Source of the DNA: an uncultured Clostridia bacterium | GTDB lineage: Bacteria > Bacillota > Clostridia > Oscillospirales > Oscillospiraceae | Direction: 5' to 3' | Assembly: GCA_946187475.1 (NCBI GenBank) | Contig: CAMHRJ010000125.1 | Span: 1 to 6,844, forward strand | Length of the DNA stretch: 6,844 bases | Shown: piece after piece, positions 1-6,834 of the stretch | How positions within the stretch are numbered: the stretch's first letter is position 1 | How the letters are laid out: every line of letters begins with the position of its first letter | Position numbers and translations under genes: made by a program | The notes under the pieces: generated by a model | What the model saw: only the letters and a program-made list of their open reading frames with translations | What the model was told of the DNA's origin: nothing | Databases searched by the model: none

Positions 1-1255
1 TCGGGAAATCCTCTTCGGTGAGTCTGCCGCGGGTGCGAATGGTCTTTTCCGCGTCATGGAGGGCGGAAAGCGTGTCAGCGCTGTTTCGTCCCCAGCAAAC
101 GCTGCGCCGCTGGCAGGAGACGCAGACCCGGTCGGCAGTGCGGTCGAATATTTTGGAAGGGTCCTCATCGTTTTCGGCTCTCGCGGTCGCCTCCTGGGCA
201 ACGTCATAGAGCGCCCGATAGGCGTGGGACATGCTGCCCACCTGCCCGGCAGTGTAGCGGCGGAGTCCGGACTCTCCCCTGCCGGCGCGCTGAGGCTGGA
301 CGAAGGAACCCAGAGACACCACAAAGGACTGCGGCACCAGGAGATAGGCAATGGACGAGACAGAGGCTTCGATGAGACCGGGCATTCGCAGAGCCTCCGC
401 CGGAAGGCAGAACAGCACCAGCGCCTGCGTGATCAGATATGCCGTAAGAAAGATTGCCCTGTGGTGCTTATTGAAAAGCCCCGCCAACAGCGCTGCGATG
501 GGATAAGCCGCGGTGAAATAGGCGTTGCCGCCCACACTGACGTCCATGCTGACGCCGATGACCACCCCCGCAGCCGATCCGCAGAGCGGCCCGCCGGTGG
601 CGCAGAGGATCAGGAGCACCACTTGGGAGAGGATACGGCCCACGGAGATCACACGGAAGAGCAGAAAGCGGCTCAGTCCCATCAGAACGCAGGCCAGGGC
701 AAACACTGTGGAGATGCTGCGCCAGATCTCCGCCGTGGGCGTATGGACATCCCGCTGGTCCAGAACATCCAGATCACACACCACCGCCGCTGCACACAGC
801 AGCAGATAAAACCCCATCCGCACCACCAGCGGAACCGAAATTCCTCCGGTCATGAGATACAGTGAAAGCCGCGTCAGTCCATATGCCGTGCAGGCCAGCA
901 GTGCCGGGAACCAGCGGGTACGGTAAAGGGTGTTTTCCCGCAGGAAGTAGGAAACGATGAACACCAGCACACAACCGCAGGACATCTGCGTTCCAGCCAG
1001 GAACCCGAACCCGGCGAAATACCCCACCATACAGCCAAGCAAACAGAGAAATCCTCCGGCGCCATAACCCAGCGCAGTCAGGATGGCGGTGCCAAAGGGC
1101 GCCGGAGCATTCGCAACCCGGGCTGCGGACAAAATCAGGCCCAGCCCAAAACACATCGCCAGCTCCGCCCAATGGGGCGCGTGCAGCATTCTCATCCATC
1201 TGGCCGTGGCGCGCAGCTGCTCCTGCTCCGGCCGAATCGCCTCCTGAACTGCCAA
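1..1255 (-). CDS. spoIIE: Stage II sporulation protein E, N-terminal part (cut by window edge)
   Basis: SpoIIE is the membrane-bound PP2C-type phosphatase that dephosphorylates SpoIIAA to activate sigma-F in the forespore, and it also acts at the polar septum. I translated this frame by hand: 418 codons stay open from the start to the left edge. After about 30 residues, a long hydrophobic region (about 31-315) holds many membrane segments, including a glycine-rich stretch GGPLCGSAAGVVIGV (221-235) that resembles B. subtilis SpoIIE. A soluble linker follows, with a C-x2-C-x5-C-W motif (Cys378, Cys381, Cys387) spaced as in B. subtilis. The PP2C domain, expected in the last ~250 residues, lies off the window. 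I chose the TTG at 1253-1255 because GGGAGGG sits 7 bases upstream; the in-frame ATG at 1193-1195 has no visible ribosome binding site. It is a separate transcription unit from the hyd/nif-like operon. Family is firm from linker and topology; the exact start is less sure. Confidence 0.92.
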   Translation of the reverse strand, partial: MAVQEAIRPEQEQLRATARWMRMLHAPHWAELAMCFGLGLILSAARVANAPAPFGTAILTALGYGAGGFLCLLGCMVGYFAGFGFLAGTQMSCGCVLVFIVSYFLRENTLYRTRWFPALLACTAYGLTRLSLYLMTGGISVPLVVRMGFYLLLCAAAVVCDLDVLDQRDVHTPTAEIWRSISTVFALACVLMGLSRFLLFRVISVGRILSQVVLLILCATGGPLCGSAAGVVIGVSMDVSVGGNAYFTAAYPIAALLAGLFNKHHRAIFLTAYLITQALVLFCLPAEALRMPGLIEASVSSIAYLLVPQSFVVSLGSFVQPQRAGRGESGLRRYTAGQVGSMSHAYRALYDVAQEATARAENDEDPSKIFDRTADRVCVSCQRRSVCWGRNSADTLSALHDAEKTIRTRGRLTEEDFP

Positions 1256-1280
1256 TGAAGTTCCCTCCCGGAATGAAGTT
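1254..1280. repeat. 9-base direct repeat with 18-base period around the spoIIE start
   Basis: AATGAAGTT occurs on the plus strand at 1254-1262 and again at 1272-1280, exactly 18 bases apart. The two copies bracket the ribosome binding site of spoIIE, and one overlaps its TTG start. The period is a multiple of three, so both copies read Thr-Ser in the gene's frame. It may be the remnant of a small tandem duplication. No function is evident. Confidence 0.5.
1263..1269 (-). promoter_or_regulatory. Ribosome binding site deciding the TTG start of spoIIE
   Basis: The minus strand reads GGGAGGG here, with a 7-base spacer to the TTG at 1253-1255. No comparable site precedes the first in-frame ATG 20 codons later, so this site decides the start. 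It lies between two copies of a 9-base direct repeat. Confidence 0.7.
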
Positions 1281-1294
1281 TCGTCGTGTCCTCC

Positions 1295-1327
1295 ATTATA
1301 GATATTATGGAAACCAAAACCTGTCAT
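1295..1327 (-). promoter_or_regulatory. Putative spoIIE promoter with 21-base spacer
   Basis: On the minus strand, ATGACA (1322-1327, five of six bases of the -35 consensus TTGACA) is followed after 21 bases by a perfect TATAAT (1295-1300). A spacer of 21 rather than 17 bases would be poor for ordinary sigma-A transcription, but it is the known arrangement of the B. subtilis spoIIE promoter, where Spo0A~P helps sigma-A RNA polymerase use the misplaced -35. The predicted transcript would start around 1285-1290, giving a leader of about 30-35 bases before the TTG start. The match is read by eye and has not been tested. Confidence 0.6.
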
Positions 1328-1334
1328 TCCGTGG

Positions 1335-1341
1335 TGTCGCA
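1335..1341 (+). promoter_or_regulatory. Possible Spo0A box upstream of spoIIE
   Basis: TGTCGCA on the plus strand differs from the Spo0A box consensus TGTCGAA at one base. It lies 7 bases upstream of the putative -35 of the spoIIE promoter, a location where Spo0A sites occur in sporulation promoters. One 7-base near match can arise by chance, so the support comes from position and from the neighbouring 21-base-spaced promoter. Confidence 0.4.
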
Positions 1342-1363
1342 GATTGGGAGTTTTAAAGAGCGA

Positions 1364-1394
1364 GGCTCTGCCGAGATCGTACTCCGGCAGAGCC
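1364..1394 (-). terminator. Intrinsic terminator after hydE
   Basis: A perfect 10-base inverted repeat, GGCTCTGCCG (1364-1373) and CGGCAGAGCC (1385-1394), flanks an 11-base loop. The stem starts 5 bases after the hydE stop codon. On the minus strand it is followed by a short, imperfect T-rich stretch (CTCTTTAAAA at about 1350-1359), so termination may be moderate. It ends the five-gene operon and insulates spoIIE, whose promoter begins just downstream. Confidence 0.8.
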
Positions 1395-1399
1395 ATTGC

Positions 1400-2440
1400 T
1401 TATTCCATTTTCGCGTCGCCGCGATCGGTGACAACTTGATAGCCAATGCGCTCCATGCGCTTTTCCATGCAGCCGTGACACTCCGCAGCCTCGTCCCCGG
1501 TGCAGATCTTGCCGTCGTACAGCAGATACTTCCCGCGAACATTGGTGGGTGATAGATTCGGCATGACCACGTTGGCCCCGGCCAGGATCCCCTTTTCCCG
1601 GCCCAACGGATGAATGGTACCCAGGGCCGTGGTGGCGGGCAGCAGCACCTTCGGAAACATCAGGCGCAGGATGCTCAGCAGCTGCAATGTCAATTGATAG
1701 CTGCCCCGGGGCCGGTCCCGGAAGGGCGTGTCCTGATGAGGCAGAAACGGCCCGATGCCGATCATATGGGGCACCAGCTCCTGCAGGAAGCGCAGATCCT
1801 CGATCAGGTATTCCGTTGTCTGCCCCGGAGCGCCCACCATCATGCCGGCGCCGATCTGGTAGCCGATCTCCCGGAGGGTGAACAGGCATTCCTTCCGGTT
1901 GCGGATGGAAAGCTCCGGCGGGTGCAGCACGGCGTAGTGCTGCTCGTTTGCGGTCTCGTGGCGCAGCAGATAGCGGTCCGCCCCGGCATCATAAAGCGCC
2001 TGGTAGCTCTCGCGGCTGCGCTCGCCGATGGAGAGTGTGATGGCACAGTCGGGAAAGCGTCTGCGAATCTCTGCAACCAGTGGGACCATGCGTTCGTCCG
2101 TATAGTATGGGTCTTCCCCGCCCTGGAGCACGAAGGTACGAAAGCCCAGCCCGTAGCCCTGCTCACAACAGGAGAGAATCTGTTCCTCCGTCAACCGATA
2201 GCGCTGGGCATTTGCGTTACCGCAGCGGATGCCGCAATAGTAACAGTTGTTCCTGCAGTAGTTGGTAAACTCGATCAGTCCGCGCAGATAGACCGCCTTG
2301 CCATATTCCCGCTCTCGGACTTCCCGGGCGGCGGCGTAGAGAAATTCTGCGTTCTCCGGCGTCAGATCGCCCAGCAGCAGGGCAAATTCGGCATCTGTCA
2401 GGTCACCGGTTCGCGCGAGCTTTTCAATGATAGACTTCAT
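1400..2440 (-). CDS. hydE: [FeFe]-hydrogenase H-cluster radical SAM maturase HydE
   Basis: HydE is a radical SAM enzyme of H-cluster assembly. It acts on the iron-cysteine-CO-CN product of HydG on the way to the 2Fe subcluster that HydF carries to the hydrogenase HydA. The 346 residues match the usual length (Thermotoga maritima HydE is about 348). The C-x3-C-x2-C motif that binds the SAM cluster is Cys62, Cys66 and Cys69, in context EFTNYCRNNCYYCG. Other HydE signatures are LQGGED (105-110), SIGERS (137-142) and RYLLRHETA (156-164). Near the C-terminus, Cys313, Cys321 and Cys324 form the C-x7-C-x2-C site of the second, non-essential cluster known from T. maritima. The ATG overlaps the hydF stop as ATGA, with GAGGA (2450-2454) 9 bases upstream. 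It is the last gene of the operon. No defect is visible, so it should be active. Confidence 0.97.
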   Translation of the reverse strand: MKSIIEKLARTGDLTDAEFALLLGDLTPENAEFLYAAAREVREREYGKAVYLRGLIEFTNYCRNNCYYCGIRCGNANAQRYRLTEEQILSCCEQGYGLGFRTFVLQGGEDPYYTDERMVPLVAEIRRRFPDCAITLSIGERSRESYQALYDAGADRYLLRHETANEQHYAVLHPPELSIRNRKECLFTLREIGYQIGAGMMVGAPGQTTEYLIEDLRFLQELVPHMIGIGPFLPHQDTPFRDRPRGSYQLTLQLLSILRLMFPKVLLPATTALGTIHPLGREKGILAGANVVMPNLSPTNVRGKYLLYDGKICTGDEAAECHGCMEKRMERIGYQVVTDRGDAKME

Positions 2441-3639
2441 ACCTGAATGTCCTCATAGCCCGGCAGCATGGCGATGCTGCGATTCAGGATGCCCCGGAAA
2501 TACGCAATGAAAATGCCGTAGTTCGTGATGGGAATGCTCTGATCGTCGGCGGATTTCATGCGATACTGCACCTCTTTGGCGTTGAGCATGCAGCCGCCGC
2601 AGTGGATGACCATTCGATAAGGCGAAAGGTCTTCCGGGAAATCCCGGCCGGAGCTGGTGGCAATGTTCAGATCTTTACCGGTGCACTGCTTCAGCCAGCG
2701 CGGAAGCTTCACCGTGCCGATGTCGTCGCACTGGCGATGATGGGTGCAGCCCTCGGAGATCAGCACCGTGTCACCGTCCTCCAGCGTCGGAATCGCCCGC
2801 ACGCCTTTCACCGCCGCGTCCAGCAGGCCCTTGTAGCGGGCCATGAGGATGGAAAAGCTGGTGAGCGGAATGTCCGGCGGCAGAATTGCGTCCACCTTCT
2901 CAAAGACCTGACTGTCCGTGATGACCATGGCGGGTTTCGTGCCCAGCTTTCGGAGGGTGTCCGCAAGCTCCGTCTCCCGGGTGCAGACCGGCACGGCGCC
3001 GCAGTCGAGGATATCCCGCATGACCTGCTGCTGGGGCAAAATCAGGCGTCCTTTGGGTGCTGCCTTGTCGATGGGGATCACCAGCACCACGAGGTCCAGG
3101 GGCTTCAGCAGATCAGAGACCAGAGGCTGCTCAGTCAAAACACCCTCTCCCAGCTTGGCCAGCGCCTCCTTGCATGCCCAGATGTTGGTCTGTTCCGTGG
3201 CGCTGACGTAGATCTCATGCTCCCCGGGCGTCGGGACAGTCGAAAGCAAATCCGACTTGTTCCAGACAATCAGGTAGGGCAGCTCCTTTTCCCGGAAAAG
3301 GGAAAGCAGCTCATGGTCGCACTGCTGCATGCCTTCCAGCGCGTCCACCACCAGCACGGCCACATCCGCCCGGTTGAGCTCCTGGCGGGTCTTTTTCACA
3401 CGCAGCTCGCCCAGAGAACCCACGTCGTCAAAGCCCGGTGTGTCCACAATAAGCACCGGGCCGATGGGCAGCAGCTCCATGGCCTTGCGCACAGGGTCCG
3501 TGGTAGTGCCTCGGGTTTCGCTGACCACCGCCAACTCCTGACCGGTGATGGCGTTCACCAGGCTGGATTTACCTGCATTCCGGCGGCCGAAAAAGGTGAT
3601 GTGTACCCGCTCGCCGGAGGGGGTATCGTTCAAGCTCAT
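2437..3639 (-). CDS. hydF: [FeFe]-hydrogenase H-cluster maturation GTPase HydF
   Basis: HydF is the GTPase scaffold that holds the 2Fe precursor of the H-cluster and delivers it to apo-hydrogenase. The 400 residues show the full domain order. The N-terminal GTPase domain has G1 GRRNAGKS (18-25), G2 threonines in GTTTDP (44-49), G3 DTPG (66-69), G4 NKSD (127-130) and G5 SAT (146-148). A dimerisation domain follows at about 175-275, with the stretch LVVLVIPIDKAAPKGRLILP typical of the family. The C-terminal cluster-binding domain has the CxH...HCxxC pattern: Cys298, His300, His346, Cys347 and Cys350. The ATG overlaps the preceding component-1 stop as ATGA, and AAAGGA (3649-3654) is the ribosome binding site. 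HydF and HydE follow directly here; HydG, the third maturase, is not in the window. Confidence 0.97.
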   Translation of the reverse strand: MSLNDTPSGERVHITFFGRRNAGKSSLVNAITGQELAVVSETRGTTTDPVRKAMELLPIGPVLIVDTPGFDDVGSLGELRVKKTRQELNRADVAVLVVDALEGMQQCDHELLSLFREKELPYLIVWNKSDLLSTVPTPGEHEIYVSATEQTNIWACKEALAKLGEGVLTEQPLVSDLLKPLDLVVLVIPIDKAAPKGRLILPQQQVMRDILDCGAVPVCTRETELADTLRKLGTKPAMVITDSQVFEKVDAILPPDIPLTSFSILMARYKGLLDAAVKGVRAIPTLEDGDTVLISEGCTHHRQCDDIGTVKLPRWLKQCTGKDLNIATSSGRDFPEDLSPYRMVIHCGGCMLNAKEVQYRMKSADDQSIPITNYGIFIAYFRGILNRSIAMLPGYEDIQV

Positions 3640-4775
3640 AGGCTCGCTTCCTTTCGCAGAGCGTTGTAGTCCAAAGTAAAAAGGTTCTTCATAGATTTCC
3701 GGAAGCAGCGTCCGGAAAACGCTTCGTGGGGTAATTCTATCATTTTTACCCCGTTGGGGATGATCGGACGGTATAACGGGTCTGCAATCACCACTTTGGC
3801 ATCCTGTAGGGCCGTTTCCGCTTCTTCCTCCCCCACTACGGGGATGACATTGCCGCCGGTAAGGTCTTCACAGCCCTCCAGAGGGCAGAGCACGGTTCCG
3901 GGCAGGTTCAGCGCTGCCAGAACGGAGCCCATGGTGACCGGCTCGCCGATGGCGAAGATGCCGGAGGTATCAGAACCGGCACGTTCCATCAGAGGAAACT
4001 GGTTTTCTCCGGTTTCCATGGTGTTGCGAAGAGCCGTTAAAACTGTTCCAGAAAAGCCCCCCAGCGGCACGCCGATCACATAGGGCGTACCAAAGCGCTC
4101 CCGAAGGACCTTCGCCGCCGGCAGTCCAAGAGCAGAGACCACCAGATTCACCGCAGCCTCGCCGGAATGGGCAAGGGTCTCCAGGGTGTCGCCCATGGCC
4201 CAGCAGGCGTTCACAGAAAGACCGGCCTGCTCCACTGCCCTGCGCAGAGCATCCGCGGAGCCTTCTGCTGCAAAATCCAGCGGCGTGACGCCCAGGAGGT
4301 TCACCGTGTTTGCTTTTTTCGCCTGCGGCGCCGTTACAAAACGCCGGGCGATCTCCGCCAGAGCCATTCCGGCGCCGGGCACATAGTCGTGCATCCCGTT
4401 GGTGGGAATGTAGAAGGTCGGGATGCCTGTGCGTGACTCGATGACGCGGCAGATGGCCTCAAAGTCCGTTCCGTTGAGAAACGGGATGGGCGAGTTCACC
4501 AGCGTGATGAACTTCGGGTGAAGGTTCTTGGCCGCGTCCACGGTATCGTCGATGAGCTTGTCATCGTTTCCGAAGACCGCGTCGATCTCCGCAAGGCCGG
4601 AGATGAAGATGAGACTGTCGTGGTCATACCATCTGGTCTCGTCGTGGGTGTTATAGGTGGAATTGCAGCCGGAGGGATCGTGGATGACCACCATGCCGCC
4701 CAGCTCAAACAGCGCCGAACAGACGCCGGAGACGTCGCCGGTGTAGCACGGGATGATGCGATAGCTTGTATTCAT
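3636..4775 (-). CDS. Nitrogenase component-1 family protein, NifK-like subunit
   Basis: This is a member of the NifD/NifK/NifE/NifN superfamily, 379 residues from the ATG at 4773-4775, well short of NifK (about 520). The N-terminal region resembles NifK around its P-cluster ligands. IPCYTGDVSGVCSALFELG matches the NifK Cys70 region, with Cys10 as the ligand. HDPSGCNSTYNTH matches the Cys95 region, with Cys37. At the third site the sequence reads TLVNSPIPFLNGTDFEAI, giving Ser95 where NifK has Cys153. A typical superfamily segment, FGTPYVIGVPLGGFSGT, lies at about 228-244. It probably pairs with the preceding component-1 protein and takes electrons from the Fe protein. I prefer the ATG that overlaps the previous stop (ATGA). 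A GTG at 4788-4790, preceded by AAAGGA at 4796-4801, would add MCQLH at the N-terminus. The substrate is unknown; family membership is firm. Confidence 0.88.
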   Translation of the reverse strand: MNTSYRIIPCYTGDVSGVCSALFELGGMVVIHDPSGCNSTYNTHDETRWYDHDSLIFISGLAEIDAVFGNDDKLIDDTVDAAKNLHPKFITLVNSPIPFLNGTDFEAICRVIESRTGIPTFYIPTNGMHDYVPGAGMALAEIARRFVTAPQAKKANTVNLLGVTPLDFAAEGSADALRRAVEQAGLSVNACWAMGDTLETLAHSGEAAVNLVVSALGLPAAKVLRERFGTPYVIGVPLGGFSGTVLTALRNTMETGENQFPLMERAGSDTSGIFAIGEPVTMGSVLAALNLPGTVLCPLEGCEDLTGGNVIPVVGEEEAETALQDAKVVIADPLYRPIIPNGVKMIELPHEAFSGRCFRKSMKNLFTLDYNALRKEASL

Positions 4776-6079
4776 ATGCAGCTGACACACCCCAATCCTT
4801 TGCGTGGAACGATGTCCCGGGTATCCTTTTCATTCTGGAAGGCGTCGATCATTTTATCACACAGGGAGCGAATGCCCGCATAGCCCCAAAGGCCGCCCGC
4901 CTGCACCACGTTCACGAAGTATGGCGTGGAGGTGAACCACGCGGCCTTCGGGCCAATGGCCAGGGTCTTTTCCGGCCGTTTCCGGTCCGCGACACGCTGC
5001 TCCGGCAGGATAATGGAGCGCAGCTCCAGATCGGGTGCATGCTCCTTCAGCCAGGAAAGCGCAGGCTGCTCCGCCTCGTCCACCGCGTCCAGATAGACCT
5101 CGGTGACGCGGAAACCATGAATCAGCAGGAGCTTGGCCAGCTCCAGCGGCCGTGGATGAAACAGCGAGTCGATGGCGATCGGCGTGTTGCCGATGATGGA
5201 GCGGGTATGCTCCAGTGCCGCATCACAAAGCCGCTGTTCCTCCGCAGCGTCAAGGGGCGGAATACCCAAAGCATCCGAAAGCGTATGAAGAGATTCTGCA
5301 ATGCAGGTATAGTCGAAGCTCACCGGAAGATAATAGCAGGGCCGATTCAGCCGCTTTGCTGTCTGGCTAATGCCGAGTTTTCCGCCGGGGAATGTGACGA
5401 GGAAGGTCCCCCCTTCCGCAAGGCGCAGGAAATCGTCATAGGACTTGCAGTCCTGCAGCTCGCGAAGCGTATAGCCCCCGCTTGCCAGCAATCTGCGAAT
5501 GTCCGAATCCGGCTCCAGAGCGAATTCCGAACCCAGCAGCGTAACGGTCTTTTCCTTTGCCTCACAGGGCTGCAGCGGGTCATACATGACCTTGCGCAGG
5601 CGCTGGTCCGGCGGGAGACCGTGCTTTTGCATGATGGGGTCCATCCACGCGGGGACGAAGGTAACGCTGGGGAATTCTGACTCCAGCGAGCGATAGATAC
5701 TGTCCATGTCCACGCCCATGAAATGGTGCGTGCAGACTGGGAACACCACCACGCAGGGCGGCAGCTTCGGAAGCTTTCGCAGCACATCGGCGATGCCGTC
5801 CCGGGTGGCCTCCCAGACAGTGCCGTCCACCACGTCCTCCTCCCGGAGCAGGACGAAGGAAAAACGATCGGAGGCAGACATTTCCGCCGCCGTCAGCACC
5901 ACACCGCGCATGCAGTTGACGCCGCAGACATAGATCTGGTGCACCTCGGGAATCTGCATGGCGATGTGGACGATATTCCAGTTTTCATGGACCGGCGGAT
6001 TGAATTCCAGCTTCTGCGGAAAGAGCGGATCTCCCGCTTCTGCGGCAATTCGCGCCGTGGGGCCAAGACGCTTCAGCAT
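4772..6079 (-). CDS. Nitrogenase component-1 family protein, NifD-like subunit
   Basis: This is a second component-1 superfamily protein of 435 residues, shorter than NifD (about 490) and clearly distinct from its neighbour. Possible cluster ligands are Cys52 and Cys56 in HQIYVCGVNCMRGVVLTAAE and Cys116 in FPVCTHHFMGVDMDSIY. The last matches by position the NifD segment around Cys154 that ends in GDD, here with an added His-His pair. Near the C-terminus, LWGYAGIRSLCDKMIDA (397-413) corresponds to the NifD segment GYDGFAIFARDM, but there is no histidine at the place of the FeMo-cofactor ligand His442. The protein ends in CVSCI, a terminal CxxC. GGAGG (6087-6091) precedes the ATG by 7 bases, and the start overlaps the Fe-protein stop by 7 bases. 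The likely role is catalytic subunit of a nitrogenase-like reductase on an unknown substrate; alignments are by eye. Confidence 0.88.
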   Translation of the reverse strand: MLKRLGPTARIAAEAGDPLFPQKLEFNPPVHENWNIVHIAMQIPEVHQIYVCGVNCMRGVVLTAAEMSASDRFSFVLLREEDVVDGTVWEATRDGIADVLRKLPKLPPCVVVFPVCTHHFMGVDMDSIYRSLESEFPSVTFVPAWMDPIMQKHGLPPDQRLRKVMYDPLQPCEAKEKTVTLLGSEFALEPDSDIRRLLASGGYTLRELQDCKSYDDFLRLAEGGTFLVTFPGGKLGISQTAKRLNRPCYYLPVSFDYTCIAESLHTLSDALGIPPLDAAEEQRLCDAALEHTRSIIGNTPIAIDSLFHPRPLELAKLLLIHGFRVTEVYLDAVDEAEQPALSWLKEHAPDLELRSIILPEQRVADRKRPEKTLAIGPKAAWFTSTPYFVNVVQAGGLWGYAGIRSLCDKMIDAFQNEKDTRDIVPRKGLGCVSCI

Positions 6080-6828
6080 AGCGGATCCTCCCCCAGAATG
6101 GCGTCCGCCAAGGAACGATAAGCAGCGGCCATTTCGCTGTCCGGAAAGGCCTCCAGAACGGTCTTTCCCAGTTCCTCGGCGTCGGTAACGACCTCCGAGC
6201 GAGGCAGAGACGCGATCACGCGACTGTGGAAATCCTCGCTCAGCTCCTGGACCTTGGCGTCCTCGTTTTTCACGTTCCGCCGGTTCAGAATAAAGCCGCC
6301 CAGCCGGGCGTAGCCGCGCTCCTTGAAGTTCTCAAGCGCCATGGCGATGTTGGCCGCCGCATGGATGGCCATGTTCTCACCGGAGGTGAGGATGTAGACC
6401 TCATCGGCATAGCCGCCCCGCATGGGCATGGAGAATCCGCCGCAGACCACGTCGCCCAGAACGTCATAGAGGACGATGTCCGGCGAATAGGTCTCGTAGG
6501 CGCCATAGTCCCGCAGCTTGTCCAGCGCGGTGATGATGCCGCGTCCGGCGCAGCCGCTGCCCGGCGTGGGACCGCCGGCCTCCACGCAGATGACGCCGAG
6601 ATAGCCGATGCGTACCATGTCCTCCAGAGTGAAGGGCTGCTTTTTCCGCACCAGATCGAGCACAGAGGTCAGTTCTTCTCCACCGCGAAGTGCCAGAGTG
6701 GAATCAGCCTTGGGATCGCAGCCGATCTGCATGACACGCAGTCCGCGTTCGGCGAAAGCCACCGCCAGGTTGGAGACCGTGGTGGACTTGCCGATGCCGC
6801 CTTTGCCGTAAAACGCAAGTTTTTTCAT
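6073..6828 (-). CDS. Nitrogenase iron protein family ATPase (NifH-like reductase)
   Basis: Members of this family are homodimeric ATPases that pass electrons from a shared 4Fe-4S cluster to a component-1 partner. Examples are NifH, BchL, CfbC and the reductases of other nitrogenase-like systems. The 251 residues are shorter than NifH (about 290) but carry all key motifs. These are the P-loop GKGGIGKST (8-16), the switch I region GCDPKADST (36-44) and the cluster ligands Cys93 in GCAGRG and Cys129 in VVCGGFSMP. Switch II DVLGD (122-126) precedes the second cysteine, and Arg96 matches the arginine that is ADP-ribosylated in some NifH proteins. The ATG has GGAG (6835-6838) 6 bases upstream. It is first of the five genes seen, directly before its likely partner subunits. 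The substrate cannot be read from this protein. Its position with hydF and hydE, without nifB or nifEN, argues against true nitrogen fixation. Confidence 0.95.
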   Translation of the reverse strand: MKKLAFYGKGGIGKSTTVSNLAVAFAERGLRVMQIGCDPKADSTLALRGGEELTSVLDLVRKKQPFTLEDMVRIGYLGVICVEAGGPTPGSGCAGRGIITALDKLRDYGAYETYSPDIVLYDVLGDVVCGGFSMPMRGGYADEVYILTSGENMAIHAAANIAMALENFKERGYARLGGFILNRRNVKNEDAKVQELSEDFHSRVIASLPRSEVVTDAEELGKTVLEAFPDSEMAAAYRSLADAILGEDPLC

Positions 6829-6834
6829 GGTTTA

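Noticed and set aside
56..865. Plus-strand open frame of 269 codons at the left end
   Set aside because: It is antisense to spoIIE, and its product is low-complexity His/Arg/Gln-rich without family features. The opposite strand gives a clear multi-pass SpoIIE sequence.
774..1199. Minus-strand frame of 141 codons beginning MDENAARAP
   Set aside because: It is in a different frame from the spoIIE reading, which stays open across the whole region and shows membrane segments and the linker cysteines.
1364..1394. The inverted repeat as a CRISPR repeat or mobile-element end
   Set aside because: It occurs once, immediately after a stop codon, with a short T-rich tail, and no target duplication or transposase is nearby. 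A terminator explains it.
1256..1399. A small gene or riboswitch in the hydE-spoIIE gap
   Set aside because: The 144 bases are accounted for by the terminator, promoter elements and the spoIIE leader. The short frames there have no supporting features.
2602..3669. Long plus-strand open frame of 355 codons opposite hydF
   Set aside because: It lies antisense to a hydF gene with complete GTPase and cluster-binding motifs. Its translation is rich in Gln, His and Arg with no recognisable domain, as expected of a shadow frame in GC-rich DNA.
4766..5680. Plus-strand open frame of 304 codons opposite the NifD-like gene
   Set aside because: It is a shadow frame. The minus strand carries component-1 motifs, a good ribosome binding site and coupled overlaps on both sides.
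6073..6828. Reading the operon as a true nitrogen-fixation nifHDK cluster
   Set aside because: The component-1 proteins are about 55-140 residues shorter than NifD and NifK. The cofactor histidine is not found, a P-cluster cysteine is replaced, and no nifB, nifE or nifN is present in the window.
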